Positions 45,279 through 56,213 of a stretch of DNA of 64,000 bases are shown in pieces. The DNA is from Acinetobacter portensis (lineage in GTDB: Bacteria > Pseudomonadota > Gammaproteobacteria > Pseudomonadales > Moraxellaceae). Where the stretch lies: the NCBI RefSeq assembly GCF_023158935.1, contig NZ_CP096120.1:1860001-1924000 (forward strand). The letters run 5' to 3'. The translations under genes were made by a program, and so were the position numbers. How positions within the stretch are numbered: the stretch's first letter is position 1; every line of letters begins with the position of its first letter. The notes under the pieces were generated by a model. The model saw only the letters and a list, made by a program, of their open reading frames with translations, did not search any database and had not been told where the DNA came from.

Positions 45279-45700
45279 TAGCGTCGGCACTCAATGTTTC
45301 CATCGACACGGTTTTTTGTACCTTGTAAGCGACTACCCTGTTCACACACAATATTTCCATCTACTGTAGTTTTATTCACTTTAAATGTTGGCGTATAAGT
45401 TTTAGCCTCAATATTGCCATCAATATTTGAAGACAAAATATCAATACTTTTTGCCTTTTTTGAAATGACATTACCATCAACATGTGCATTATTTAACTTT
45501 AAAGATGCTTGTGAATACACTTCAATATTGCCATCAACACGTGTGCCATTCATTTGACAATTTGCACTTTGTGGCACTTTCACATTATCTTCAATATGCA
45601 CAGCACCTAAACTACCCCGACAAATACGATCATCCGCCCAAACCGTACTTACCCCAAGTAGCATTAAAATACCCACTACACTTTTATGTATTATTGTCAT
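45278..45700 (-). CDS. Secreted protein with VDGNI beta-repeats
   Basis: The 140-residue protein has a signal peptide cleaved after AWA (about residue 22), then a Cys-containing region and five copies of a VDGNI(E/V) unit roughly 20 residues apart (TRVDGNIEV, AHVDGNVIS, SNIDGNIEA, TTVDGNIVC, NRVDGNIEC). The regular repeat suggests a small beta-helix or beta-solenoid like that of bactofilins or DUF3060 proteins. Cysteines near both ends may form disulphides. I start at ATG 45700 because AAGGAG lies eight bases upstream. A periplasmic or surface role is likely; the function is unknown. Confidence 0.75.
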   Translation of the reverse strand: MTIIHKSVVGILMLLGVSTVWADDRICRGSLGAVHIEDNVKVPQSANCQMNGTRVDGNIEVYSQASLKLNNAHVDGNVISKKAKSIDILSSNIDGNIEAKTYTPTFKVNKTTVDGNIVCEQGSRLQGTKNRVDGNIECRR

Positions 45701-45810
45701 GCCTATTCTCCTTTTATATATAACTTTGCTTCGATTATTGCAAAAAAATATGTCAAAAATATGAACAGTTCCAATAAAACATATATTGTTCAATGGGCTA
45801 TGTCATAACA

Positions 45811-46497
45811 CTAAACCGAATAATCCCTTGCACCGAACAATGCTGTTCCTACACGTACCATCGTTGAACCTGCTGCAATCGCATCTACCATATCACCAGA
45901 CATACCCATGCTTAAGGTATCCCAATCTTCAGGTTTGGCATGCTCAGACTTTACTTGTTCAAATAACGCCTTCGCATCAGCAAAGGCTTGTGTGTTATTT
46001 GGCGCAGGAATCACCATCAATCCACGTAAACGTAAATTTGGTAATTGGCTAATCGTTCTTACTAAATCGGCAACTTCCGCAGGTAAACAACCATCTTTTG
46101 TATCTTGTGCATCAATATTTACTTGTAAGCAAATATTTAAAGGCGTTTGAGATGCTTCACGTTGATTCGATAAGCGCTCTGCAATAATTAAACGATCGAC
46201 CCCATGCACCCATGCAAACTTTTCTGCTAAATGTTTGGTTTTATTACGTTGAACATGACCAATAAAATGCCATTCAATCTCTAAATCTTTTAATGCTTCA
46301 ATTTTATCTAAAGCTTCTTGTAAATAATTTTCTCCAAATGAACGCTGTCCTGCTTCATACATTTTCTGCAAAATTTCACTCGGATGTGTTTTTGAAACAG
46401 CCAATAACTGAACATCTTTTTCTGAACGATTCGCTAATTCACATGCATTTTTTATTTGTTCTAAAACTAAATTTCGCGATGTTTGCAGACTATTCAT
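45811..46497 (-). CDS. YggS-family PLP homeostasis protein
   Basis: The 228-residue single-domain PLP-binding protein belongs to the YggS/PROSC family, which controls free pyridoxal phosphate. The PLP-binding Lys is in LLAVSKTHP (about residues 30-38). GENYLQEALDK, WHFIGHVQRNK and the C-terminal MGMSGDMVDAIAAGSTMVRVGTALFG are diagnostic. It is divergent from pilTU, the standard neighbour of yggS. The start at 46497 is chosen; ATG 46512 is also possible. Confidence 0.93.
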   Translation of the reverse strand: MNSLQTSRNLVLEQIKNACELANRSEKDVQLLAVSKTHPSEILQKMYEAGQRSFGENYLQEALDKIEALKDLEIEWHFIGHVQRNKTKHLAEKFAWVHGVDRLIIAERLSNQREASQTPLNICLQVNIDAQDTKDGCLPAEVADLVRTISQLPNLRLRGLMVIPAPNNTQAFADAKALFEQVKSEHAKPEDWDTLSMGMSGDMVDAIAAGSTMVRVGTALFGARDYSV

Positions 46498-46549
46498 TGA
46501 CGTATTTCTCATTTCAAGATGATTATTTACATTAGGCTCAAACAAACTG

Positions 46550-46578
46550 TTGGTTAAGCCGATGGAAAACCGTATTAT
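46550..46578 (+). promoter_or_regulatory. pilTU promoter
   Basis: TTGGTT (46550-46555) and TATTAT (46573-46578) are separated by 17 bases, 42 bases before the pilT ATG. Confidence 0.55.
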
Positions 46579-46620
46579 TCTAACAAAATAATTAAGATTT
46601 ACTCATTATCGGGGATTTAA

Positions 46621-47658
46621 ATGGACATTACTGAACTACTCGCATTTTCTGCAAAAAATAATGCATCAGATTTACATCTATCTGCGGGTATGCCACCAAT
46701 GATTCGTGTGGATGGTGAAGTACGTAAAATTAATTTACCAGCCTTAGAACACAAAGAAGTTCATAAACTTGTTTATGACATTATGAACGATAAACAACGT
46801 CGCGATTATGAAGAAAAATTAGAAACTGACTTTTCATTTGAAGTTCCTGGCGTAGCTCGTTTCCGTGTGAATGCATTCAACCAAAACCGTGGTGCAGGTG
46901 CTGTATTCCGTACAATTCCATCAAAAGTATTAACGATGGAAGATTTAGGCATGACTCAAATCTTTAAAGATATTTGTGAATATCCACGTGGGATTGTTCT
47001 GGTTACAGGGCCAACTGGTTCGGGTAAATCAACAACACTTGCAGCAATGATTGATTACATTAACGACAACCGTTATGACCATATTTTAACTGTCGAAGAC
47101 CCAATCGAGTTTGTGCACCAATCTAAAAAATGCTTGGTGAACCAACGTGAAGTACACCGTGACACACATGGCTTTAATGAAGCACTTCGTTCAGCGCTGC
47201 GTGAAGATCCAGATATTATCTTAGTTGGTGAGATGCGTGACCTTGAAACGATTCGCTTAGCGCTAACTGCTGCGGAAACAGGTCACTTAGTATTTGGTAC
47301 GCTACATACCACATCTGCGGCTAAAACCATTGACCGTGTAATTGACGTATTCCCTGCCGAAGAAAAAGATATGGTTCGTGCCATGTTGTCAGAATCATTA
47401 CAAGCCGTTATTTCTCAAACACTCTTAAAGAAAAATGGTGGCGGTCGTGTTGCTGCACATGAAATTATGATTGGTATTCCTGCTATTCGTAACTTAATTC
47501 GTGAAAACAAAGTAGCGCAAATGTATTCTGCAATTCAAACAGGTGCAAACTACGGCATGACTACGCTTGACCAAAGCTTAAAAACTTTAGTCAACAAAGG
47601 TGTAATTAGCGCACAAACTGCACGTACTGCAGCAAAACAGCCTGAAACATTCCTCTAA
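46621..47658 (+). CDS. pilT: Type IV pilus retraction ATPase PilT
   Basis: The 345-residue hexameric ATPase depolymerises type IV pili for twitching motility and DNA uptake. Walker A is GPTGSGKSTT (about residues 130-139), the Asp box DPDIILVGEMRD (about 195-206) and the His box HLVFGTLHTTSA (about 222-233). The C-terminal AIRNLIRENK motif, needed for retraction, is intact. It starts behind CGGGG and is followed by pilU. Confidence 0.96.
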   Translation: MDITELLAFSAKNNASDLHLSAGMPPMIRVDGEVRKINLPALEHKEVHKLVYDIMNDKQRRDYEEKLETDFSFEVPGVARFRVNAFNQNRGAGAVFRTIPSKVLTMEDLGMTQIFKDICEYPRGIVLVTGPTGSGKSTTLAAMIDYINDNRYDHILTVEDPIEFVHQSKKCLVNQREVHRDTHGFNEALRSALREDPDIILVGEMRDLETIRLALTAAETGHLVFGTLHTTSAAKTIDRVIDVFPAEEKDMVRAMLSESLQAVISQTLLKKNGGGRVAAHEIMIGIPAIRNLIRENKVAQMYSAIQTGANYGMTTLDQSLKTLVNKGVISAQTARTAAKQPETFL

Positions 47659-47691
47659 ATAAGACTTTAAATTTCAGTTAAGGATTCACTT

Positions 47692-48813
47692 ATGGACTTT
47701 AATGACTTATTGAACCTCATGATTCAGCAAAAAGCATCTGACCTATTTATTACGGCAGATGTTGAACCATCAATGAAAATTAATGGTCAAATTGTGCCTG
47801 TCGTGAAAACAAAGTTATCAGGTGATGTTGTTGGTCAGCTTATACAAGCAATTATGACTGACAAACAGAAGCAAGAGTTTTCAGAAACACGTGAATGCAA
47901 CTTTGCAATTTCAAATAAAGATAAAACTGCACGTTTTCGTGTAAGTGCATTTCAACAGCGTGATCAACCTGGGATGGTATTACGTCGTATTGAAACACGT
48001 ATTCCTGAAATTGAAGAGTTAAATCTTCCACCTATTTTAAAAGACCTAGCCTTAAAAAAACGAGGTATTGTAATTTTTGTAGGTGCAACTGGTACGGGTA
48101 AATCTACTTCACTAGCATCTGTTATTGGCTTTCGTAATCAAAATTCTAAAGGTCATATCATTACCATTGAAGACCCTATTGAATTTATTCACGAACATGC
48201 AGGCTGTATTATTACGCAACGTGAAGTTGGTATAGATACAGATTCATTTGAAGTTGCATTAAAAAATACGCTTCGTCAGGCGCCAGATGTCATTATGATT
48301 GGTGAGATTCGCTCTCGTGAAACCATGAATTATGCTATTGCCTTTGCCGAAACAGGTCATTTAGTTTTTGCAACTTTGCATGCAAACAATGCCAACCAAG
48401 CACTCGATCGTATCATCCACTTCTTTGAAGCTGACCGCCACAGTCAATTGTTTATGGATTTATCTTTAAATTTACAAGCAATTATTGCGCAACAACTTAT
48501 TCCAACAGTTGATGGCAATTCTAGACGTGCAGCAATTGAGATTTTAATTAATTCACCGCTTATTTCTGACTTAATTCGTAAAGGTGAAATAAATGAAATT
48601 AAAGAACTCATGAAACGTTCACGTGAATTAGGGATGCAAACTTTTGACCAAGCTTTATTTGATTTGTACCAAGCAAAGCAAATTAGCTATAAAGAAGCGT
48701 TAAAGCATGCAGATTCACCAAACGATTTGCGTCTACAAATTAAGCTCTCTGAAGAGGGTGGCTTAAGCCGATTATCAGAATCAACAAGTCGCATCACCTT
48801 TGATACTGAATAA
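47692..48813 (+). CDS. pilU: PilT-dependent retraction ATPase PilU
   Basis: The 373-residue PilT paralogue assists retraction. Walker A is GATGTGKSTS (about residues 128-137), Walker B PDVIMIGEIRSRET and the His box HLVFATLHANNA. The C-terminus is longer than in PilT and ends with SESTSRITFDTE. The equivalent of AIRNLIRENK reads LISDLIRKGE, as is usual for PilU. It begins 33 bases after pilT and forms an operon with it. Confidence 0.95.
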   Translation: MDFNDLLNLMIQQKASDLFITADVEPSMKINGQIVPVVKTKLSGDVVGQLIQAIMTDKQKQEFSETRECNFAISNKDKTARFRVSAFQQRDQPGMVLRRIETRIPEIEELNLPPILKDLALKKRGIVIFVGATGTGKSTSLASVIGFRNQNSKGHIITIEDPIEFIHEHAGCIITQREVGIDTDSFEVALKNTLRQAPDVIMIGEIRSRETMNYAIAFAETGHLVFATLHANNANQALDRIIHFFEADRHSQLFMDLSLNLQAIIAQQLIPTVDGNSRRAAIEILINSPLISDLIRKGEINEIKELMKRSRELGMQTFDQALFDLYQAKQISYKEALKHADSPNDLRLQIKLSEEGGLSRLSESTSRITFDTE

Positions 48814-48835
48814 AATTCAAAGTATATTTTTAAAC

Positions 48836-48865
48836 AAAAAAGGCTTCTTAACGAAGCCTTTTTTA
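48836..48865. terminator. Bidirectional terminator pilU/fur
   Basis: AGGCTTC (48841-48847) pairs with GAAGCCT (48853-48859) around TTAAC, flanked by six A and six T, between two convergent genes. Confidence 0.92.
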
Positions 48866-48877
48866 ATACCACATATT

Positions 48878-49315
48878 TTATTTCTTACGGAATACTTCTT
48901 GGCATTCTGAAGCATCGCAATAACCATAAAGATTAAGCGAATGTCCTGTAAGTTCAAAACCGAACTTTTTAGCAACTTCGTGCTGTTCAGTTTCAATAAC
49001 ATCGTTATGAAACTCCACAACTTTGTTGCAGTTGTAACATACTAAATGATCGTGATGATCATCTTGCATAATTTCAAAAACAGAATGATTGTTTTCAAAA
49101 TAATGACGTTGAATAATACCGGCAGCTTCGAACTGTGTTAATACACGATATACAGTTGCTAAACCGACATCTTCCCCTTGATCGAGTAAAGTCTTATAAA
49201 TGTCTTCTGCGCTTAAATGATGTTGTTTTGAATTTTCTAATAATTCCAATATTTTAATTCGCGGAAGTGTGACTTTTAGTCCAGCTTTACGTAAATCTTG
49301 ATTTGAAATAGCCAT
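48878..49315 (-). CDS. fur: Ferric uptake regulator Fur
   Basis: The 145-residue repressor has an N-terminal winged helix (LRKAGLKVTLPRIKIL, about residues 8-23) and a C-terminal dimerisation domain with the DDHHDHLVCYNCNKV metal cluster (about 84-98) and a second CxxxxC pair near the end (YCDASEC). It represses iron-uptake genes when bound to Fe2+. It is divergent from bamE (omlA), the common order. I see no obvious Fur box in the intergenic region. Confidence 0.96.
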   Translation of the reverse strand: MAISNQDLRKAGLKVTLPRIKILELLENSKQHHLSAEDIYKTLLDQGEDVGLATVYRVLTQFEAAGIIQRHYFENNHSVFEIMQDDHHDHLVCYNCNKVVEFHNDVIETEQHEVAKKFGFELTGHSLNLYGYCDASECQEVFRKK

Positions 49316-49426
49316 GTAGTTAAGTCTCTCAACAAAATGAAAGTTGGAATATGCAACAAAGTTTAGATGCAGTATGATCTATCCTTGGATCAAATGCATC
49401 ATAATTAATTGGGATAGTGTAGCAAA

Positions 49427-49825
49427 ATGCAAAAAATCATGTTGACGTTATTCGTCGCTTCATTGCTCACAGGTTGTTCAACCTTGGGCGTTTATAAAGT
49501 TGATATTCCTCAGGGTACACCTTTAACTCAAGCTCAAGCATCTAAAGTTCAGGTTGGTATGAGTCACCAACAAGTACGCTTTTTGCTTGGAAGCCCAACA
49601 ATATCAGACCCTTTAAACCCTTTACGCTGGGACTATATCTACAATTACATCCCAGGAACTTATGCTAAAAAAGCAAAAATTTCAGCAGCACATGGTCAGC
49701 ATTTAAAAATATTCTTTGATGCAAACGGTATTGTACAGAATATTGAAGGTTTAGAAACAATTCCTGAAACACAACCAGGTTTACCAGGTTCTAAAGAAGC
49801 TATTTTGAATGCGCCACCACTATAA
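49427..49825 (+). CDS. bamE: Outer-membrane assembly lipoprotein BamE
   Basis: The 132-residue lipoprotein of the BAM complex stabilises beta-barrel insertion. The signal peptide ends at LTGC (Cys17). The SmpA/OmlA fold shows in VQVGMSHQQVRFLLGSPTISDP and WDYIYNY, both conserved. The C-terminal tail (TIPETQPGLPGSKEAILNAPP) is typical of Acinetobacter and Pseudomonas versions. A strong terminator follows 20 bases after the stop. Confidence 0.93.
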   Translation: MQKIMLTLFVASLLTGCSTLGVYKVDIPQGTPLTQAQASKVQVGMSHQQVRFLLGSPTISDPLNPLRWDYIYNYIPGTYAKKAKISAAHGQHLKIFFDANGIVQNIEGLETIPETQPGLPGSKEAILNAPPL

Positions 49826-49840
49826 ACACTTTAAATTTAA

Positions 49841-49869
49841 AAAAAACCCCTCAATGAGGGGTTTTTTTT
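49841..49869. terminator. Bidirectional terminator bamE/rnfH
   Basis: CCCCTC (49847-49852) and GAGGGG (49856-49861) close on AAT, with six A before and eight T after. Confidence 0.92.
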
Positions 49870-50194
49870 ATGATTTCACTTGTTTAAAACGATTACTTCG
49901 ACAATAACGACTTGTTGGATTGTTTTCTGCACGCTTTCTTCGGATATCTTTAGGATTAATTGTAAGCGCCCTATAAATCTCTACGCGATCCCCTATTTCA
50001 ATCGGTTGAGATAAATCTTTTAAGCGCACGCCAAAAATCCCTAATTGTAAGTTTTCAGGTAGTTCAACTTTTTGACGAATACCACTTTTTTCAATGGCAT
50101 CTAATGCTGTCATACCTTCAACATAATCTACACGTATATGAAATTGTTGATCTTGGGCTACATATGCGACCCAAATATCTTGATTCTGCGACAT
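49868..50194 (-). CDS. rnfH: RnfH-family ubiquitin-like protein
   Basis: The 108-residue protein has a beta-grasp fold. WVAYVAQDQQFHIRVDYVEGMTALDAI (read in two parts, from residue 8) and VGIFGVRLKDLSQPIEIGDRVEIYRAL-like strands match the RnfH/YfjF family. The C-terminal RRKRAEN tail is basic. The role is not established; the rnf genes are not nearby. Its ATG shares a base with the upstream stop (TAATG), so it is coupled to the 11-TM transporter-like gene. Confidence 0.88.
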   Translation of the reverse strand: MSQNQDIWVAYVAQDQQFHIRVDYVEGMTALDAIEKSGIRQKVELPENLQLGIFGVRLKDLSQPIEIGDRVEIYRALTINPKDIRRKRAENNPTSRYCRSNRFKQVKS

Positions 50195-51276
50195 TATAAA
50201 ATTTGCCCAAAGTACGATATAAGCGCAACAATAATAGAAAGTGGTAAAACAATACGAACTGCAATACGCCAAATATTGTAAATCGCCTCACTTTTAAAAT
50301 TTAATGCTTTACGTAAGTGGCTAATTTTCATTATCCAACCTACAAAAATTGCATAAATAAAGCAAATTGCTAAACCCCAAAGAATAAGCACCACATTAAA
50401 AATAGGTGCAATGGATGGAATAGCCCACAATAATGTTGTAACAGCTAAAATTAACCATTGAATTGCAATATTGATTTTACGTTGAGCTAACTGTTCACGT
50501 GCAAGTTGCAAAACAAGCGCAGCAGAAGTCACCACAGCAAATATAAGTGCGAATGCAGGAATTTGTGCCTTAGCTGTAAAAAATCCGAATGCGACAACGG
50601 CAAGTAATTGTGCAATCCAAATAGGTAAAGCTGTTTTTGTTGCAACATCTTCTGTCTTAACAACAGCTAAACTACTTTGCCAGTAAATCCCCATGCCCAA
50701 ACCACTTGCGACTAAAGCAAGAATTGTTGCATTCGCCCATTCGCCAAACATTAATGGAGTGATTGTCCACTCAGGTAATGTAGAACCTGCTGTATTAGCT
50801 AAAATAATTGATGCAATAACGGCAATAGCAGTTAAAACAACAATAATTTGGCGTGAAACACACGATATAGCAAACGCAGCGATCGCAAGTCCAGCAAACA
50901 ATAAATTCGTTTGAAGACCCGTAGATGTGTATGTGCTTAATAACTGACTTGCATTAGATAACATTCCACCCGCAAGAAAAGGAATGAAAACAACAGCTAA
51001 CCAACCAACTAAGCGCCATCTTTGTGAAGCATCTGCATCACGAGTTAAGCTAGATAATGCCTCTAAAGCGGTGGTTTTTGAACGTTTCGCCAAAGCTATT
51101 TCTAAATAGCAAATAGGTAAAGCTAAAATCACCATAGTACCAAGCCAAAGTAGCCAAAAGTCAATTTGACGCTCAACTAAAATACCTGTTACGGGTGCGA
51201 GTGTTGCAATAATAATAAATGATAGACAAAACGCCATCAGCGGCGAGATCCATCTTGCTATAGCATTATCTTGCAT
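50194..51276 (-). CDS. Eleven-TM membrane protein, NSS-like
   Basis: The 360-residue protein has eleven predicted transmembrane segments and almost no extramembrane loops. The pattern of segments, with a Pro-rich LALPICYLEIALAKRSK after TM2 and ATILALVASGLGMGIYWQ near TM6, resembles bacterial neurotransmitter:sodium symporters, which also have eleven segments but are about 450 residues. The canonical TM1 GNxWRFP motif is not visible. A Na+-dependent amino acid transporter is a weak guess. It is coupled to rnfH by TAATG. Confidence 0.65.
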   Translation of the reverse strand: MQDNAIARWISPLMAFCLSFIIIATLAPVTGILVERQIDFWLLWLGTMVILALPICYLEIALAKRSKTTALEALSSLTRDADASQRWRLVGWLAVVFIPFLAGGMLSNASQLLSTYTSTGLQTNLLFAGLAIAAFAISCVSRQIIVVLTAIAVIASIILANTAGSTLPEWTITPLMFGEWANATILALVASGLGMGIYWQSSLAVVKTEDVATKTALPIWIAQLLAVVAFGFFTAKAQIPAFALIFAVVTSAALVLQLAREQLAQRKINIAIQWLILAVTTLLWAIPSIAPIFNVVLILWGLAICFIYAIFVGWIMKISHLRKALNFKSEAIYNIWRIAVRIVLPLSIIVALISYFGQIL

Positions 51277-51431
51277 GATGCTTTCCTAATAAAAATCTAC
51301 GGCTATTTTGCCCTGCTCATCGCGGAAAATCAAAACCCTATAAAAAGAAAAAGCAAACTATCTCGAAAGATAATTTGCTGCGCTGAATATTAAAACATGC
51401 ATGTAATTATTATTGTTTCGTTTATTCCCAA

Positions 51432-51887
51432 TTATGAAAAAAAGCGAGCGAACCAGTTTTTACCTCTTTTCTGCTCTTTTTCTTTAATAATGCCCATCAT
51501 ATTTTCTTTTACAGCGCCTACATAATCAGCATCATCGTGCTGAATATGATTAATCAACCATTTTGACAACACTTCATGAAGCTCAGCTTCAATAGAATGC
51601 CCCATTTGGAATCTATCACGATAAGATTCAATCTTTTTAATAAATAAATCATGTACACGTTTATGAGGTACACGGTATTTATAATCTGCTTCTTCTTGCA
51701 GTGATTCTTCAAACGTAAAATGTGACTGTGTATAGTCAATAATATTGTCTAAAATCTGTTTAATTCGATCTTTATCTGTGTGATCCGAAATCTCTACAAT
51801 TTCATTGATATAATCAAGAATTCGTTTATGTTGATCGTCTATCACATCGATACCAGTATTATATTCTGGAATCCATTTCATCTTCAT
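51432..51887 (-). CDS. Bacteriohemerythrin
   Basis: The 151-residue four-helix protein binds O2 at a di-iron site. All family ligands are seen: IDDQHKRI (about residues 15-22), HFTFEE (about 57-62), VPHKRVHDLF (about 73-82) and HIQHDDADY (about 109-117). It probably carries or senses oxygen, or stores iron. I start at ATG 51887 (MKMKWIPEYNTG) where the fold begins; the frame from 51920 adds 11 residues with no ribosome-binding site. Confidence 0.9.
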   Translation of the reverse strand: MKMKWIPEYNTGIDVIDDQHKRILDYINEIVEISDHTDKDRIKQILDNIIDYTQSHFTFEESLQEEADYKYRVPHKRVHDLFIKKIESYRDRFQMGHSIEAELHEVLSKWLINHIQHDDADYVGAVKENMMGIIKEKEQKRGKNWFARFFS

Positions 51888-52160
51888 GCGATCACCTGTT
51901 GATCTTAAGTTACTAAACACTTACAAAGCATAGTAGCCACATTTTGATGAAATAAAAATCAACTAAATTACTCTACTTATCTAGTTTTTAATCAAAAAAA
52001 CAATAAGTCATTGTTTTATATTTATTTAAACATTAAACCATACTAAAAGAATCAGTTATTAATTAACCAATCTATTGATTTTAAACATTTTAATAAATTA
52101 GATGCATTTTACAAAAAATAAATAGACTGTTAAATACATCAATAATCTATTTTCACAGGT
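51888..52160. other. AT-rich intergenic region
   Basis: I see no gene, hairpin or repeat of note in these 273 bases; the hemerythrin promoter must lie in the right-hand half on the minus strand. Confidence 0.35.
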
Positions 52161-53009
52161 TTAATATTGATCTGCCTTGGTGATACGCTTTAATTCAGGA
52201 TTTAAACGCTCACGTTCTAAGCGTTCAATATAAGTCGACTCTTTGCGAATAGGTTGACCATGCTGAAATAAAATCATTTCACCAGGCTTATATACTATCC
52301 ATTTTTCATTCTGTGTAAGTGGTTCAGTCGTAATTACAGCAACACGATCTTCTGGTGTTGTGTGCTGACTAAAATCGACTTCAACATCAAGATCAACAAG
52401 CTGTGCAGGCTGAAATGGATACTCTCGCACCAACCAATGCAATTTTGTTACCGCATAACTAAATAGTGCCTTTCCATTTGAAAGACAGAAATTAAAAGTG
52501 CCATGCTCAGCAATTTTTGGTGAAACTTCCAATAACAAATCAAAAATTTGATCTAATGAAGGCTCTTCATATCCAAATTTTTGTACTAATTGATCGAGCA
52601 AATAGCAAAATGATAGTTCACTATCTGTATTGCCAATTGGTGTAAAACGCCCCGATAGCGTTGGTTCAAAACCATGTAAATCGCCATTATGCGCAAAAAT
52701 CCACTGACGTCCCCACAACTCACGTACAAAAGGATGTGAATTTTCTAAGGTGATTTTTCCTTGCGTGGCTTTACGAATATGCGCAATTACATTGCGTGAT
52801 TTAATTGGATAATTTCGAATGAGTTCTGCAATTGGAGATTCCACGGCAGATTGATTATCTACAAATAAACGGCATGCTTTATCTTCAAAAAACGCAATGC
52901 CAAAACCATCGCAATGGTCAGAAGTAATTCCTGCACGTTGCGAAAAACCACGAAATGAAAATGTAATATCCGTAGGTGTTGCACAATTCATTCCGAGTAA
53001 CTGACACAT
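52161..53009 (-). CDS. Class II glutamine amidotransferase (YafJ-like)
   Basis: The 282-residue protein starts MCQLLGMNC, so Cys2 becomes the N-terminal nucleophile after Met removal. Conserved segments are DHCDGFGIAFF (about residues 31-41), IAHIRKATQG and FAHNGDLHGF, then GNTDSE, typical of the Ntn-hydrolase glutamine amidotransferase domain. The acceptor is unknown. Length is near that of E. coli YafJ (255). Confidence 0.88.
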   Translation of the reverse strand: MCQLLGMNCATPTDITFSFRGFSQRAGITSDHCDGFGIAFFEDKACRLFVDNQSAVESPIAELIRNYPIKSRNVIAHIRKATQGKITLENSHPFVRELWGRQWIFAHNGDLHGFEPTLSGRFTPIGNTDSELSFCYLLDQLVQKFGYEEPSLDQIFDLLLEVSPKIAEHGTFNFCLSNGKALFSYAVTKLHWLVREYPFQPAQLVDLDVEVDFSQHTTPEDRVAVITTEPLTQNEKWIVYKPGEMILFQHGQPIRKESTYIERLERERLNPELKRITKADQY

Positions 53010-53183
53010 AATTTTTCTTTCAAATAAATCTATTTTATATAGTTAGATATTTTGCATGACTCATGCTTCGTTTTGCAAATCACATTGCCAAATAAGGTCT
53101 TCTTTTTAGAATATTTGCTGTATCTTTTGAATTTAGTCCAATTTATTTAATTCGACATCTTTAAAATTAAAAAGAAATAAACT

Positions 53184-53212
53184 AAAAAAAGAGCCTTTAA
53201 AGGCTCTTTTTT
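53184..53212. terminator. argB-side terminator
   Basis: GAGCCTTTAAAGGCTC is a perfect 16-base palindrome (53191-53206) flanked by seven A and six T. It ends the algC-argB transcript on the minus strand. Confidence 0.9.
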
Positions 53213-53228
53213 ATTCAAACTAAATTTA

Positions 53229-55560
<2,332 letters not shown>

Positions 55561-55685
55561 AGGCAATAATTTTTGATTAATTTTAAATGAAGAAAGTTCA
55601 AACTAGAATTTGATTGTAGACCGCTACAATTGTTATTTTCTCAGTTATCTGTAATTTTTAATACACTTTTTGTTACATTTAAAGC

Positions 55686-55719
55686 AAAAGCGATAAAAAT
55701 AACTTTTTATCGCTTTTTT
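55686..55719. terminator. Hairpin between algC and dut
   Basis: AGCGATAAAAA pairs with TTTTTATCGCT around TAAC (55689-55714), flanked by A on the left and T on the right. It should end the dut transcript before the algC gene, although the best T-run is on the plus strand. Confidence 0.7.
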
Positions 55720-55734
55720 AGTCTTCAAATAAAA

Positions 55735-56187
55735 TTAGTTTTTACCTGTATGACCAAAGCCACCTGCACCACGTTCAGTTGCAACAAACTCTTCAACTAA
55801 ATCGAATTGTGCTTGAACTACAGGCACAAGCACATACTGAGCTAAACGCTCACCTGGCTCTAAAGTGAATGCAGTTTGGCTACGGTTCCAAACAGAAACC
55901 ATGAGCTCACCTTGGTAATCTGAATCGATTAAACCAACAAGGTTACCTAAAACAATACCGTGCTTATGACCTAAACCTGAGCGCGGTAAAATTAAACCTG
56001 CAAAGTTTGTATCTTCAATATAAATAGAAAGACCTGTTTTAACCAAAACAGTTTGACCTGGTTCAATAATTGTTGCTTCATCTACACATGCACGTAAATC
56101 TAAACCTGCAGAACCTGCTGTTGCATATGTTGGCATTGGCCATTCGCCACCAAGACGTTTGTCGAGCACTTTAACTTGAACTTTCAT
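55735..56187 (-). CDS. dut: dUTPase
   Basis: The 150-residue homotrimeric enzyme hydrolyses dUTP to dUMP and PPi. All five motifs are visible: [36 protein letters not shown] and [10 protein letters not shown]. The start ATG 56187 gives MKVQVKVLD, matching the family; a frame from 56205 adds six residues without a ribosome-binding site. It follows rep after 26 bases. Confidence 0.96.
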   Translation of the reverse strand: MKVQVKVLDKRLGGEWPMPTYATAGSAGLDLRACVDEATIIEPGQTVLVKTGLSIYIEDTNFAGLILPRSGLGHKHGIVLGNLVGLIDSDYQGELMVSVWNRSQTAFTLEPGERLAQYVLVPVVQAQFDLVEEFVATERGAGGFGHTGKN

Positions 56188-56213
56188 GTTTTCTTTCCTA
56201 TTCAATTAATTTA

